Shown here: positions 50,116 to 58,594 of the stretch, piece by piece
Layout: each line of letters begins with the position of its first letter
Numbering within the stretch: position 1 is the first letter of the stretch
Source of the DNA: an uncultured Celeribacter sp.
GTDB lineage: Bacteria > Pseudomonadota > Alphaproteobacteria > Rhodobacterales > Rhodobacteraceae
Reading direction: 5' to 3'
NCBI RefSeq assembly: GCF_963676475.1
Contig: NZ_OY781107.1
Coordinates: forward strand, 744,001 to 808,000
DNA length: 64,000 nt
Program-made: the position numbers and the translations under genes
The notes under the pieces: model-generated
Database searches by the model: none
The model's input: the letters and a program-made list of their open reading frames with translations, nothing else
What the model was told of the DNA's origin: nothing

Positions 50116-50232
50116 CAGCGGGCGGTCGTGACACGCCTGGCCCCGCCTGACAGACCTCGTTTCGGCGGCCTGCCGTTCAGGCCTCTGCCTGGTCACGTGA
50201 CCGCCCTTACCTTTCCTAATCACACCGGATAT

Positions 50233-51018
50233 ATGCCGATGACTTCCCCTTCCCTTGTGACCGAGGACCTGACAATCCGCTTTGGCGGCCATGTCGCGGT
50301 CAATAGCGTCTCCTGCGCCTTTCACCCCGGTGAGCTCACCGTGATCGTCGGGCCAAATGGCGCGGGCAAGACCACGTTTTTCAATCTGATTTCCGGCCAG
50401 CTCACCGCGACCTCAGGCCGCGTGCTCAAGGATGGCACGGAGATCACCAGGCTCTCGCCCTCGGCGCGCGCGCATCACGGCGTGGGACGCGCGTTTCAGC
50501 TCACCAACCTGTTTCCACAGCTCACCGTGCTTGAAAACATCCGGCTCGCCGTTCAGGCGCGCTCCGGGCATGGCTGGCGCATGTTCCGCCCGGTGTCCGG
50601 GTTTCGCGAGTTGACGCGCAAGGCTGAACATTACCTTGAGGCAACCCGGCTCTCGCCCGTCGCCCATCAAGCTGCCGCCACCCTGCCGCATGGCGATCAG
50701 CGCAAACTCGAAGTGGCGCTGCTGATGGCGATGGAACCCGATGTCTACATGTTCGACGAACCGACCGCTGGGATGAGCCTCGACCACGCGCCCGATGTTC
50801 TTGATCTGATCGCCCAGATCAAGGCCGACACATCCAAAACCGTGCTGCTCGTCGAACATAAGATGGAGGTTGTCCGCGCGCTGGCCGACCGGATCATCGT
50901 GCTGCACAACGGCGAGCTTTTGGCCGATGGCGACCCGAACGAAATCATGTCCAGCCGCATCGTGCGCGACGTCTACCTCGGCACGGCCCAAGGGACGGAC
51001 GGGGAGGACGCAGCATGA
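50233..51018 (+). CDS. livG: ABC transporter ATP-binding protein, LivG type (importer 2)
   Basis: 261 aa from 50233 (or 259 from 50239). Walker A GPNGAGKTTFFNLI, signature LPHGDQRKLEVALLM (divergent, as in other LivG), Walker B VYMFDEPTAGMS and VEHKMEVV. The longer in-frame opening from 50128 has no LivG similarity and is left out. Overlaps livF by ATGA. Confidence 0.92.
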   Translation: MPMTSPSLVTEDLTIRFGGHVAVNSVSCAFHPGELTVIVGPNGAGKTTFFNLISGQLTATSGRVLKDGTEITRLSPSARAHHGVGRAFQLTNLFPQLTVLENIRLAVQARSGHGWRMFRPVSGFRELTRKAEHYLEATRLSPVAHQAAATLPHGDQRKLEVALLMAMEPDVYMFDEPTAGMSLDHAPDVLDLIAQIKADTSKTVLLVEHKMEVVRALADRIIVLHNGELLADGDPNEIMSSRIVRDVYLGTAQGTDGEDAA

Positions 51019-51719
51019 GCCTTTTGTCGATCCGCAACATGAAAACCGACATCGGGCAATACGCCGTACTGCACGATATCAGCTTTGAGGTCCCCGAGGG
51101 CGGTGTCTTTGTCCTGCTGGGACGCAACGGCGCGGGCAAGACCACCACGCTGCGCTCGATCATGGGGCTTTGGACCCCCTCACCCGGTTCGGTGCAGTTT
51201 CGCGGCGAGGACATCTCGGCGCTGCACACGGCCGAGATCGCCCGCAAGGGCATCGCCTATGTCCCCGAGAACATGGGCATTTTCGGCACGCTGACCGTGG
51301 ATGAAAACCTGATCCTTGCGACCTCGAACGGCCGGTTCGATCCCGCACGGCTTGCACGCATCCACGCGCTTTTCCCCGCCCTCGAACGGTTCCGCGACAA
51401 ACAGGCCTGGAGCCTGTCCGGCGGCCAAAAACAGATGCTCTCGGTCGCCCGCGCGATCATCGAACCGCGCGCGCTCATCCTGATTGATGAGCCGACCAAG
51501 GGGCTTGCCCCCGCCATCGTCGATGCCATGGCCGAAGCCTTCCGCGAGATCGCCCAGACCACCACCATCCTCTTGGTGGAACAGAATTTCGCCTTTGCCA
51601 AATCCCTGGGCCGCGACATGGCGGTGATCGACGACGGACGTGTCGCGCACACGGGGACCATGGCCGATTTCGTGGCCGATACCGCGCTTCAACACCGGCT
51701 CTTGAGCCTGTCGCTGTGA
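51015..51719 (+). CDS. livF: ABC transporter ATP-binding protein, LivF type (importer 2)
   Basis: 234 aa. Canonical Walker A GRNGAGKTTTLRSIMG, YVPENMGIFGTLTVDENL, signature LSGGQKQMLSVARAI, Walker B LILIDEPTKGLAP and VEQNFAFA. Unlike the LivF of importer 1, the Walker A lysine is intact. Confidence 0.94.
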   Translation: MSLLSIRNMKTDIGQYAVLHDISFEVPEGGVFVLLGRNGAGKTTTLRSIMGLWTPSPGSVQFRGEDISALHTAEIARKGIAYVPENMGIFGTLTVDENLILATSNGRFDPARLARIHALFPALERFRDKQAWSLSGGQKQMLSVARAIIEPRALILIDEPTKGLAPAIVDAMAEAFREIAQTTTILLVEQNFAFAKSLGRDMAVIDDGRVAHTGTMADFVADTALQHRLLSLSL

Positions 51720-51745
51720 AAAGAGAAAGATGTGAGGAGAGAAAG

Positions 51746-52750
51746 ATGACTGCACGCACTGCAACTCTGAGCACCTATTGGGACCGGGCTGGCGGGGTGA
51801 ACCTGTTGCCGGTCGCCGTCGCCCTGATCGCCTTTCTCCTGATCGGCGCGCCGTCGTCCTGGATCACCCTGACCGTGGCCGGATTGGCCATGGGCATGAT
51901 GCTGTTCCTCATGGCCTCCGGGCTCAGCCTCGTGTTCGGGCTGATGGATGTTCTGAACTTCGGCCATTCCGCCTTTGTCAGCTTCGGGGCCTTTATCTCC
52001 GCCGCCGTTCTGGCGGGATTGGGCGGCTGGCTGGCCGCCGACAGCTGGGTCCTGAACGCCTCTGCCCTGGCGGCGGCCTATCTCGCCGCGATCTGTTTCG
52101 GCCTGATCGCAGGCTGGTTTTTCGAAACGGTGATCATCAAACCGGTCTACCGCGACCACCTGCGTCAGATCCTGATCACCATCGGAGCGATGATCGTCGC
52201 CGAACAGACCATTCTCGCCTTTTGGGGCGGCACACCCTTTTCCGTGGCGCGACCGCATTTTCTGGAAGGCTCCTGGATCATCGGCGATGTCTCGATCGAA
52301 ATTTACCGTGCCTTCGCCTTTGCTCTGGGTGCCGGGGTCTTCGTCCTGCTTTATGTCGGTCTCAACCGGACCCGTATCGGGTTGCTGATCCGCGCCGGGG
52401 TGGAAGACCGCGAAATGGTCGAGGCCTTGGGCTTTCGCGTCGACCGGCTGTTCATCGGCGTCTTCATGCTGGGTTCTGCGCTGGCGGCACTCGGCGGTGC
52501 GATGTGGGCCGGGTATGAAACTCTGATCACCCCGCATATGGGGGCCGATCTGATGATCGTCGTGTTCATCGTGGTCATCATCGGCGGCCTCGGCTCAATC
52601 GAGGGCACGCTTTTGGGCGCGCTCCTCGTCGGGTTGATGTCGAATTACGTTGGCTTTCTCGCGCCGAAACTGGCGCTGGCCTCGAACATGATCCTGATGG
52701 TGGCAATTCTGTTGTGGCGCCCGAACGGATTGCGCCCGGCGGTCAAGTGA
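51746..52750 (+). CDS. livH: ABC transporter permease, LivH type (importer 2)
   Basis: 334 aa, multi-spanning. ASGLSLVFGLMDVLNFGHSAFVSFGA and IVVIIGGLGSIEGTLLGALL are LivH hallmarks. The start at 51746 is set by GAGGAG; ten codons of in-frame extension to 51716 are less likely. Confidence 0.92.
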   Translation: MTARTATLSTYWDRAGGVNLLPVAVALIAFLLIGAPSSWITLTVAGLAMGMMLFLMASGLSLVFGLMDVLNFGHSAFVSFGAFISAAVLAGLGGWLAADSWVLNASALAAAYLAAICFGLIAGWFFETVIIKPVYRDHLRQILITIGAMIVAEQTILAFWGGTPFSVARPHFLEGSWIIGDVSIEIYRAFAFALGAGVFVLLYVGLNRTRIGLLIRAGVEDREMVEALGFRVDRLFIGVFMLGSALAALGGAMWAGYETLITPHMGADLMIVVFIVVIIGGLGSIEGTLLGALLVGLMSNYVGFLAPKLALASNMILMVAILLWRPNGLRPAVK

Positions 52751-52760
52751 GGAGGATACG

Positions 52761-53843
52761 ATGATCACGTCAGACACCCGACACACCACCGGCACCCTCG
52801 TCATCAAGGGCGTGGTCGCCCTGATCGCGGCGCTGCTGCTTTTCGCGCCCTTCCTGTTTCAGGATGTCCGCTCGCTCGAAGTGGCCGCGCGGATCTGCAT
52901 CTTTATCGTCCTGGTGGCCAGTTTCGATTTGTTGATCGGCTATACGGGGATTGTCAGCTTTGCCCATACGATGTTCTTCGGCTTCGGCGCCTATGGCGCC
53001 GCGATCCTGCTCAAACAGATGGGACCGGGCTGGACCCCGGTGCTCCTCGGCGCGCTGGCCGGGGTTGCGGTCTCGCTGGTCTTTGCCGTGGCCATCGGAT
53101 TGCTGTCGCTACGCGTCAAGGCGATCTTTTTCGCGATGATCACCTTGGCGGCGGCCTCCGTCGTTTTGGTGCTCGCCTCGCAATTGTCGCAGATCACCGG
53201 CGGCGAAGACGGGATCATCTACAAATCTCCCGATCTGTTCAAAACCGCGACCAAGCTTTTGACCGATGCCGACGGGAAGGTCGTCCGGCTCTGGGACGTC
53301 AAGCTGAACGGCAAGCTCGCGGCCTATTATTTCGTCTTCATCACCTCGCTGATCCTCTTCCTCGCCATGCTGCGCTTTGTCGGGTCGCCCTTTGGCACCG
53401 TGCTGAAAGCCATCCGAGAAAACGAGGCGCGCGCCGAGGCCATCGGGTATCGCGTCGTCGCCTATCGCACCGCCGTCTTTTGCCTTTCGGCCACCATCGC
53501 CTCGCTGGCGGGGACGGTCTATGCGGTCTGGCTCAAATACACCGGACCCGATACCGCACTTTCCTTTTCCATCATGATCGACATCCTGTTGATGGTGGTG
53601 ATCGGCGGCATGGGCACGATGTGGGGGGCCGTGATCGGGGCGGTGCTTCTGATCCTCGCGCAATATTACCTGCGCGATCTCATGGGCGCGGCGTCCGAGG
53701 CGCTGGCGGGTGTGCCCCTCCTGCCGGAGCTTCTGGCCCCGGATCGTTGGCTGTTCTGGTTGGGGATCATCTTTATTCTGCTGGTCTATTTCTTTCCCAG
53801 AGGGATCGCGGGCACGGTGATGACAGGGAGGAAAGGCGCATGA
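52761..53843 (+). CDS. livM: ABC transporter permease, LivM type (importer 2)
   Basis: 360 aa. LivM motifs LLIGYTGIVSFAHTMFFGFGAYGA, AIRENEARAEAIGYRVVAYR and IGGMGTMWGAVIGAVLL. A periplasmic insertion of about 35 residues (KSPDLFKTATKLLTDADGKV) is longer than in importer 1. The stop overlaps the hydrolase start by ATGA. Confidence 0.92.
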   Translation: MITSDTRHTTGTLVIKGVVALIAALLLFAPFLFQDVRSLEVAARICIFIVLVASFDLLIGYTGIVSFAHTMFFGFGAYGAAILLKQMGPGWTPVLLGALAGVAVSLVFAVAIGLLSLRVKAIFFAMITLAAASVVLVLASQLSQITGGEDGIIYKSPDLFKTATKLLTDADGKVVRLWDVKLNGKLAAYYFVFITSLILFLAMLRFVGSPFGTVLKAIRENEARAEAIGYRVVAYRTAVFCLSATIASLAGTVYAVWLKYTGPDTALSFSIMIDILLMVVIGGMGTMWGAVIGAVLLILAQYYLRDLMGAASEALAGVPLLPELLAPDRWLFWLGIIFILLVYFFPRGIAGTVMTGRKGA

Positions 53844-54684
53844 TCTCGCCACGTTTCTCTCTCGTCCCTGTCATGGATCACGAAATTCATGTGACCGAAT
53901 GGGGCGATCCCGCCGGGCGGCCGCTGGTGATGTGGCACGGATTGGCGCGCACGGGGCGGGATTTCGACGAGCTTGCCGCCGCGCTCTCGGACGACTATTT
54001 CGTGATCTGCCCGACACCATCGGGCGCGGGCTGTCGAGCTGGTCCTCGAACCCCGAGGCCGAATATTCGGTCGAATATTATGCCGGCATCGCGATGGATC
54101 TGATGGATCACTATGGCTTTGCCCAGGCGGATTGGTTCGGCACCTCGCTTGGCGGATTGATCGGGATGCGGCTGGCCTCCGGGCGTCAGGCCGACCGCCT
54201 AAGCGCGCTCGTCATCAACGACATCGGTCCGGAAATGCCCGATGTGGCCATCGACCGCATCACCACCTATGTCAGCGACCCGCCGGTCTTTGCCAAAGTG
54301 TCTGAGGCCGAGACCTGGCTGCGCGCGGTCTATCGTCCCTTTGGCCAGGCCCCCGACGCCTATTGGCGGCGTATGGCGCGAACTTCGCTCAGACGGCGCG
54401 ATGACGGGACCCTGAGCCTGCATTACGACCCAAAGATCACCACCCAGTTCACCGCCTCGCGACAAGAGCTGACCTCATGGGACCGCTATATGCGCATCGA
54501 AACACCCTGCCATGTCATTCGGGGCAAAAGCTCGGATATCCTGCCGGTCGAAGTCTTTGAGCTGATGCGTCAACGTGGGCCACGGCCCGGTGTGACCGAA
54601 TTTGACTGCGGCCATGCGCCCTGCCTCGCCCGCCCCGAAGACGCAGAACGCGTGCGAGACATCCTGAGATCCCTGAGCGGGTGA
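53840..54684 (+). pseudogene. Alpha/beta hydrolase with a single-base frameshift
   Basis: Frame 1 from 53840 encodes MWHGLARTGRDFDELAAALS (oxyanion region) and reaches DDYFVICP near 54010. The family then continues in another frame as DTIGRGLSSWSSNPEAEYSV. Restoring one C in the short run at 54010-54012 joins the two into a complete protein of about 281 aa with nucleophile motif GTSLG, an acid residue in DILPVE and the catalytic histidine in DCGHAPCL. Its start overlaps livM. It would hydrolyse an ester or similar substrate imported by the operon. Sequencing error or recent mutation are both possible. Confidence 0.85.
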
Positions 54685-54825
54685 GCCGCAGCCCCGGAAC
54701 CGGTTGGCCCCCTGAGAGCAAGCCCCCGATCTCTCGGCAATCGCCCGCCGCGGCGGTCTTCGACCTTTTTCCAATCTAGGCTTGTCCCAATCCTGTGCTA
54801 CATTTCCACCGGGAGGCGACGCGCC

Positions 54826-54843
54826 ATGAAGCAAGTGCCATGA
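54826..54843 (+). other. Possible five-codon coupled leader ORF
   Basis: ATG AAG CAA GTG CCA TGA, with a good SD (GGGAGG, 54811-54816) nine bases before it, ends in an ATGA overlap with the regulator start at 54840. The regulator has no good SD of its own, so translation may be coupled through this minigene. Confidence 0.35.
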
Positions 54844-56585
54844 AACACGCACGGCATGTCGAAGAGATCGGGCAGGTGCTCGACGGCGGCCAGACCGGGC
54901 GGGACAATTTTGTCTCGGCCTCCTGGCGGCGTTGTGTTGAGCTTTACGGCATGGATCCGATGCGTTCGGATCCGGCCTATATCGTGACCGATGCGGAATT
55001 GCGCGACCACCGCAAACAGGCCGAATGGCTGATCGCGACCGCGCGCACGGGACTGCAATCTCTGTTTCGGCAAGTGGCCGGGCAAAATTACGTTCTGTTG
55101 CTGACCGATGCCAAGGGCGTCTGCGTCGACTTTTTTGGCGACGATCTCTTTACCGAGGATCTGCGCAGTGCGGGCCTCTATCTCGGATCGAACTGGTCCG
55201 AGGATCTGGCCGGAACCTGCGGTGTCGGCGCCTGTATCGTCACGCAAGAGCCGGTGACCGTGCATCAGGACGATCATTTCGGCAATGCCCATGTGGCCCT
55301 GTCTTGTACCGCGGCGCCGATCTTCGACAGCCTCGGGCAATTGGCCGCCGTGCTCGATATTTCGCTTCTGCGCTCCCCCACCCCCAAAAGCAGCCAGAAC
55401 TTGGCGATGAGCCTCGTCACCTCCGCCGCGCGCCGCGTCGAGATGGCCAATCTGATGGCCGAAAGCCCGCGCGACTGGGTGCTGCGCCTGTCGTCCAGCC
55501 CGGAGTTCCTCGATGTGGACCCCGAAGCCGCCGTGCGGCTGGACGGCTCGGGTCGGGTGCTGGGCTATACCCGTGCGGCGCGACGGTTGTTCCCCGAAAC
55601 GGGGCAAATTCTCGGGCGCCGGATCGACGAGGTCCTGAGTGTCAGCGTCGATGATCTGCCGGATCTGATGCGCGACCGTCCCACCGAAGAGCGGGTGATC
55701 GAGATGCGCGACGGTGGAGCCCTCTTTGGCCATGCCATTGCGCCGAAGGCCCCGCGACAAGCGCATCCGGGAATGCGGCGCGGCGGGGCTTTGGCCGGTC
55801 TGACCGGCGGCGACCCGGACATGGCCCGGCTTTTGGGTCAGGCGGAACGGTTGGCCCCGGGAAACGTCCCGCTATGGATCACCGGGGAAACCGGCACCGG
55901 CAAGACCAAACTCGCCCGTGCGATCCACATGATGAGCAAGGCGCAGGGCTTCATCAGCCTCGAATGCGCCACACTGCGCCCGGAGGACATCGCCGATCTG
56001 TGCCTCGACACGGTGAGCCTGACGACGCTTCTTTTGCGCCGGGTCGAGGAGTTGAGCGACGAGACGGCCATCGCCCTGAGCGGTTTGCTCGACCGCCGCC
56101 CTGATCTTCGGACGCTTTCCACAAGCTGCCTCGACCCGGCCCGGATCCATTTGCCCCGCACACTGTTCCACCGGTTGGCGGGCTACGTTCTCAGCGTGCC
56201 GCCGCTCAGGATGCGGCGCGATCTCGACTGGCTGATGTCGCGCCATCTGCGGCGCCATACCGCCGACGCGGTGCGCCTGTCGCCGTCTGCACGCGCCGAA
56301 TTGATGGGACGGACCTGGCCCGGCAACATCCGCGAGATGGAACAAGTGCTCGATACCGCCGCCGCGCTTTGCGTCGGCTCGGTGATCGACCTTCCCGATC
56401 TGCCCCATCCGGTCGTGGCCGACCCTGCCGACGGGTCGCCCGCATCGACAAACCCATGGGACTCGCTGGAGCAGGTTTTGGTCGCCTGCGACTGGAACAT
56501 GGCCCGCGCCGCGCGGCGGTTCGGGGTCAACCGCTCGACCATCCTGCGTCGGATGCGGGCCGCGGGGTTGCGCCCGCCCGAGTGA
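54840..56585 (+). CDS. AcoR-like regulator with degenerate AAA+ domain lacking GAFTGA
   Basis: 581 aa. N-terminal GAF region with NWSEDLAGTCGVGACIVTQE typical of AcoR proteins, and a PAS-like segment near 220-300. The shortened AAA+ domain has Walker A GETGTGKTK (349-357), but no GAFTGA loop, and the Walker B region is altered (TTLLLRRVEELSDE). The C-terminal Fis HTH is intact (NMARAARRFGVNRSTILRRM). Without GAFTGA it should not activate sigma54; it probably acts on a sigma70-type promoter. Upstream of and codirectional with the monooxygenase gene, its likely target. The start is uncertain (54795 also in frame). Confidence 0.82.
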   Translation: MKHARHVEEIGQVLDGGQTGRDNFVSASWRRCVELYGMDPMRSDPAYIVTDAELRDHRKQAEWLIATARTGLQSLFRQVAGQNYVLLLTDAKGVCVDFFGDDLFTEDLRSAGLYLGSNWSEDLAGTCGVGACIVTQEPVTVHQDDHFGNAHVALSCTAAPIFDSLGQLAAVLDISLLRSPTPKSSQNLAMSLVTSAARRVEMANLMAESPRDWVLRLSSSPEFLDVDPEAAVRLDGSGRVLGYTRAARRLFPETGQILGRRIDEVLSVSVDDLPDLMRDRPTEERVIEMRDGGALFGHAIAPKAPRQAHPGMRRGGALAGLTGGDPDMARLLGQAERLAPGNVPLWITGETGTGKTKLARAIHMMSKAQGFISLECATLRPEDIADLCLDTVSLTTLLLRRVEELSDETAIALSGLLDRRPDLRTLSTSCLDPARIHLPRTLFHRLAGYVLSVPPLRMRRDLDWLMSRHLRRHTADAVRLSPSARAELMGRTWPGNIREMEQVLDTAAALCVGSVIDLPDLPHPVVADPADGSPASTNPWDSLEQVLVACDWNMARAARRFGVNRSTILRRMRAAGLRPPE

Positions 56586-56587
56586 GA

Positions 56588-56614
56588 TGTTGCGCAGGCG
56601 TTGCGCGCGCAACA
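56588..56614. promoter_or_regulatory. Inverted repeat TGTTGCGC-N11-GCGCAACA, candidate regulator site
   Basis: Eight-base arms at 56588-56595 and 56607-56614. A 14-bp perfect palindrome GTTGCGCGCGCAAC (56600-56613) is nested at the right side. It lies just after the regulator stop and 113 bp before the monooxygenase start, a suitable place for a binding site of the AcoR-like protein. Confidence 0.5.
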
Positions 56615-56726
56615 TGCTGCGCTGCAACGATTGTTTTTCTGTCACCCATGGCCATCGCGCACGTAGATCGCCGCAATTTTCGCACCCCATACTTCTTCTG
56701 AACACACGCACAGAGGAGGAGTTGCG

Positions 56727-58526
56727 ATGCTCGACAGTTCAACCACCACCCAGACTCAGGAGCTTCTGGACAGCCTGAACGCCGCATTGGAGGGCGGCGA
56801 TATCGACCGCGCTGCGGGGCTGTTCGCGACCGACAGCTATTGGCGTGATCTGGTTGCGGTCAGCTGGAACCTGAAGACCGTCGAAGGCCCCGAGGGCGTG
56901 GCCGATATGCTGCGCAGCCAGCTCGACCACACCCGTCCGGGCAAGTTCGAGATTCAGTCAGGCGAGATGCCCGCCGAGGAGGACGGCGTCATCACGGCTT
57001 GGCTCACATTCGAAACCGCGACCGGGCGTGGTTGGGGGTTGATGCGGATGCGCGACGGTCGGATCTGGACGTTGCTGACCGCCCTGCAAGAGCTCAAGGG
57101 GTTCGAGGAAAACCGGGGCAAACGCCGCCCGATGGGCGCAGAGCACGGCGCCAAAAAGAACCGCAGTTCGTGGAAAGAACGCCGAGAGGCGGAAGAGGCC
57201 GATCTGGGCTATGGCACCCAGCCCTATGTCGTCATCATCGGCGGTGGTCAGGGCGGCATCGCGCTTGGTGCACGGCTGCGTCAATTGGGCGTCCCGGCCA
57301 TCGTTCTGGACAAACATGACCGGCCCGGCGACCAATGGCGCTCGCGCTACAAGTCGCTCTGCCTGCACGATCCGATCTGGTACGACCACCTGCCCTACAT
57401 CAAGTTCCCCGACAACTGGCCGGTGTTCACGCCCAAGGACAAGGTCGGTGACTGGTTGGAGATGTACACCAAGGTCATGGAGATCAATTACTGGTCCCGC
57501 TCCGAAGTCCAGAAAGCGCGCTATGACGAGGCCTCCGGCACCTGGGAGGTCAAGGTCAACCGCGACGGCGAAGAGGTCACGCTGCGCCCCACCCAGCTCG
57601 TGCTTGCCACCGGCATGTCGGGCAAACCGAACATGCCGCAATTTCCCGGCATGGAGAGCTTCAAGGGCACGATCCAGCATTCCTCGCAACATCAGGGGCC
57701 GGATGAATGGGCCGGGAAAAAGGTCGTCGTGATCGGTTCGAACAACTCCGCCCACGACATCTGTGCCGCGCTTTGGGAGGGCGATGCCGATGTGACGATG
57801 GTCCAACGCTCCTCAACCCATATCGTGCGCTCGGATAGCCTGATGGAGATCGGCCTCGGTGCGCTTTATTCCGAGGAGGCAGTCGCCAACGGGGTGACCA
57901 CCGAGAAAGCCGACATGATCTTTGCCTCCCTGCCCTACAAGATCATGCACGAATTCCAGATCCCGCTCTACGACCAGATGCGCGAACGCGACGCGGAGTT
58001 CTACCAAGGACTGGAAAAAGCCGGGTTCGATCTCGACTGGGGCGATGACGGCTCGGGCCTGTTCATGAAATACCTGCGCCGCGGCTCCGGCTATTACATC
58101 GACGTGGGCGCCAGCCAGTTGATCATCGACGGCGAGGTCAAACTCGCCAAAGGCGGCGTCGATCATTTCGAAGAAGACGCGGTCGTTTTGACCGACGGCA
58201 CCCGCCTGCCCGCCGATCTGGTGGTGCTGGCCACGGGGTTCGGCTCGATGAACGGCTGGGCTGCGGATCTCATCAGTCCGGAGGTCGCGGATAAGGTCGG
58301 CAAGGTCTGGGGCCTCGGCTCCGACACCACCAAGGACCCCGGCCCCTGGGAGGGCGAACAGCGCAATATGTGGAAACCGACCCAGCAGGAGCACCTCTGG
58401 TTCATGGGCGGCAACCTGCACCAGTCGCGCCACTACTCGCTCTACCTCGCCCTGCAATTGAAAGCCCGTCTGGAGGGGATCGACACCCCTGTTTACGGCC
58501 TTCAGGAGGTGCATCACCTGTCGTGA
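56727..58526 (+). CDS. Flavin-containing monooxygenase with NTF2/SnoaL-like N-terminal extension (type II FMO / Baeyer-Villiger-like)
   Basis: 599 aa. Residues about 8-130 form an NTF2/SnoaL-like domain. The FAD site is VVIIGGGQGGIALGARL (172-177 core) and the NAD(P) site VVVIGSNNSAHDIC (about 335-345). Between them, FKGTIQHSSQH (312-322) is an FMO/BVMO fingerprint variant, F-x-G-x3-H-x3-H. The C-terminal ATGFGSM is also typical. N-terminally extended type II FMOs of this layout can insert oxygen next to ketones. With the adjacent alcohol dehydrogenase and hydrolase, a ketone-to-ester step is a reasonable inference. SD GAGGAGG precedes the start. Confidence 0.82.
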   Translation: MLDSSTTTQTQELLDSLNAALEGGDIDRAAGLFATDSYWRDLVAVSWNLKTVEGPEGVADMLRSQLDHTRPGKFEIQSGEMPAEEDGVITAWLTFETATGRGWGLMRMRDGRIWTLLTALQELKGFEENRGKRRPMGAEHGAKKNRSSWKERREAEEADLGYGTQPYVVIIGGGQGGIALGARLRQLGVPAIVLDKHDRPGDQWRSRYKSLCLHDPIWYDHLPYIKFPDNWPVFTPKDKVGDWLEMYTKVMEINYWSRSEVQKARYDEASGTWEVKVNRDGEEVTLRPTQLVLATGMSGKPNMPQFPGMESFKGTIQHSSQHQGPDEWAGKKVVVIGSNNSAHDICAALWEGDADVTMVQRSSTHIVRSDSLMEIGLGALYSEEAVANGVTTEKADMIFASLPYKIMHEFQIPLYDQMRERDAEFYQGLEKAGFDLDWGDDGSGLFMKYLRRGSGYYIDVGASQLIIDGEVKLAKGGVDHFEEDAVVLTDGTRLPADLVVLATGFGSMNGWAADLISPEVADKVGKVWGLGSDTTKDPGPWEGEQRNMWKPTQQEHLWFMGGNLHQSRHYSLYLALQLKARLEGIDTPVYGLQEVHHLS

Positions 58527-58536
58527 TGCGCATCGC

Positions 58537-58566
58537 GCGCCCGGGCTTTCTTCCCGGCCCGGGCGC
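58537..58566 (+). promoter_or_regulatory. Intercistronic stem-loop
   Basis: GCGCCCGGGC, 10-nt loop, GCCCGGGCGC: a perfect 10-bp stem between the monooxygenase and the alcohol dehydrogenase genes, without a T-run. Confidence 0.55.
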
Positions 58567-58594
58567 AGAATTTACGAACCTAAGGAGAACCACA

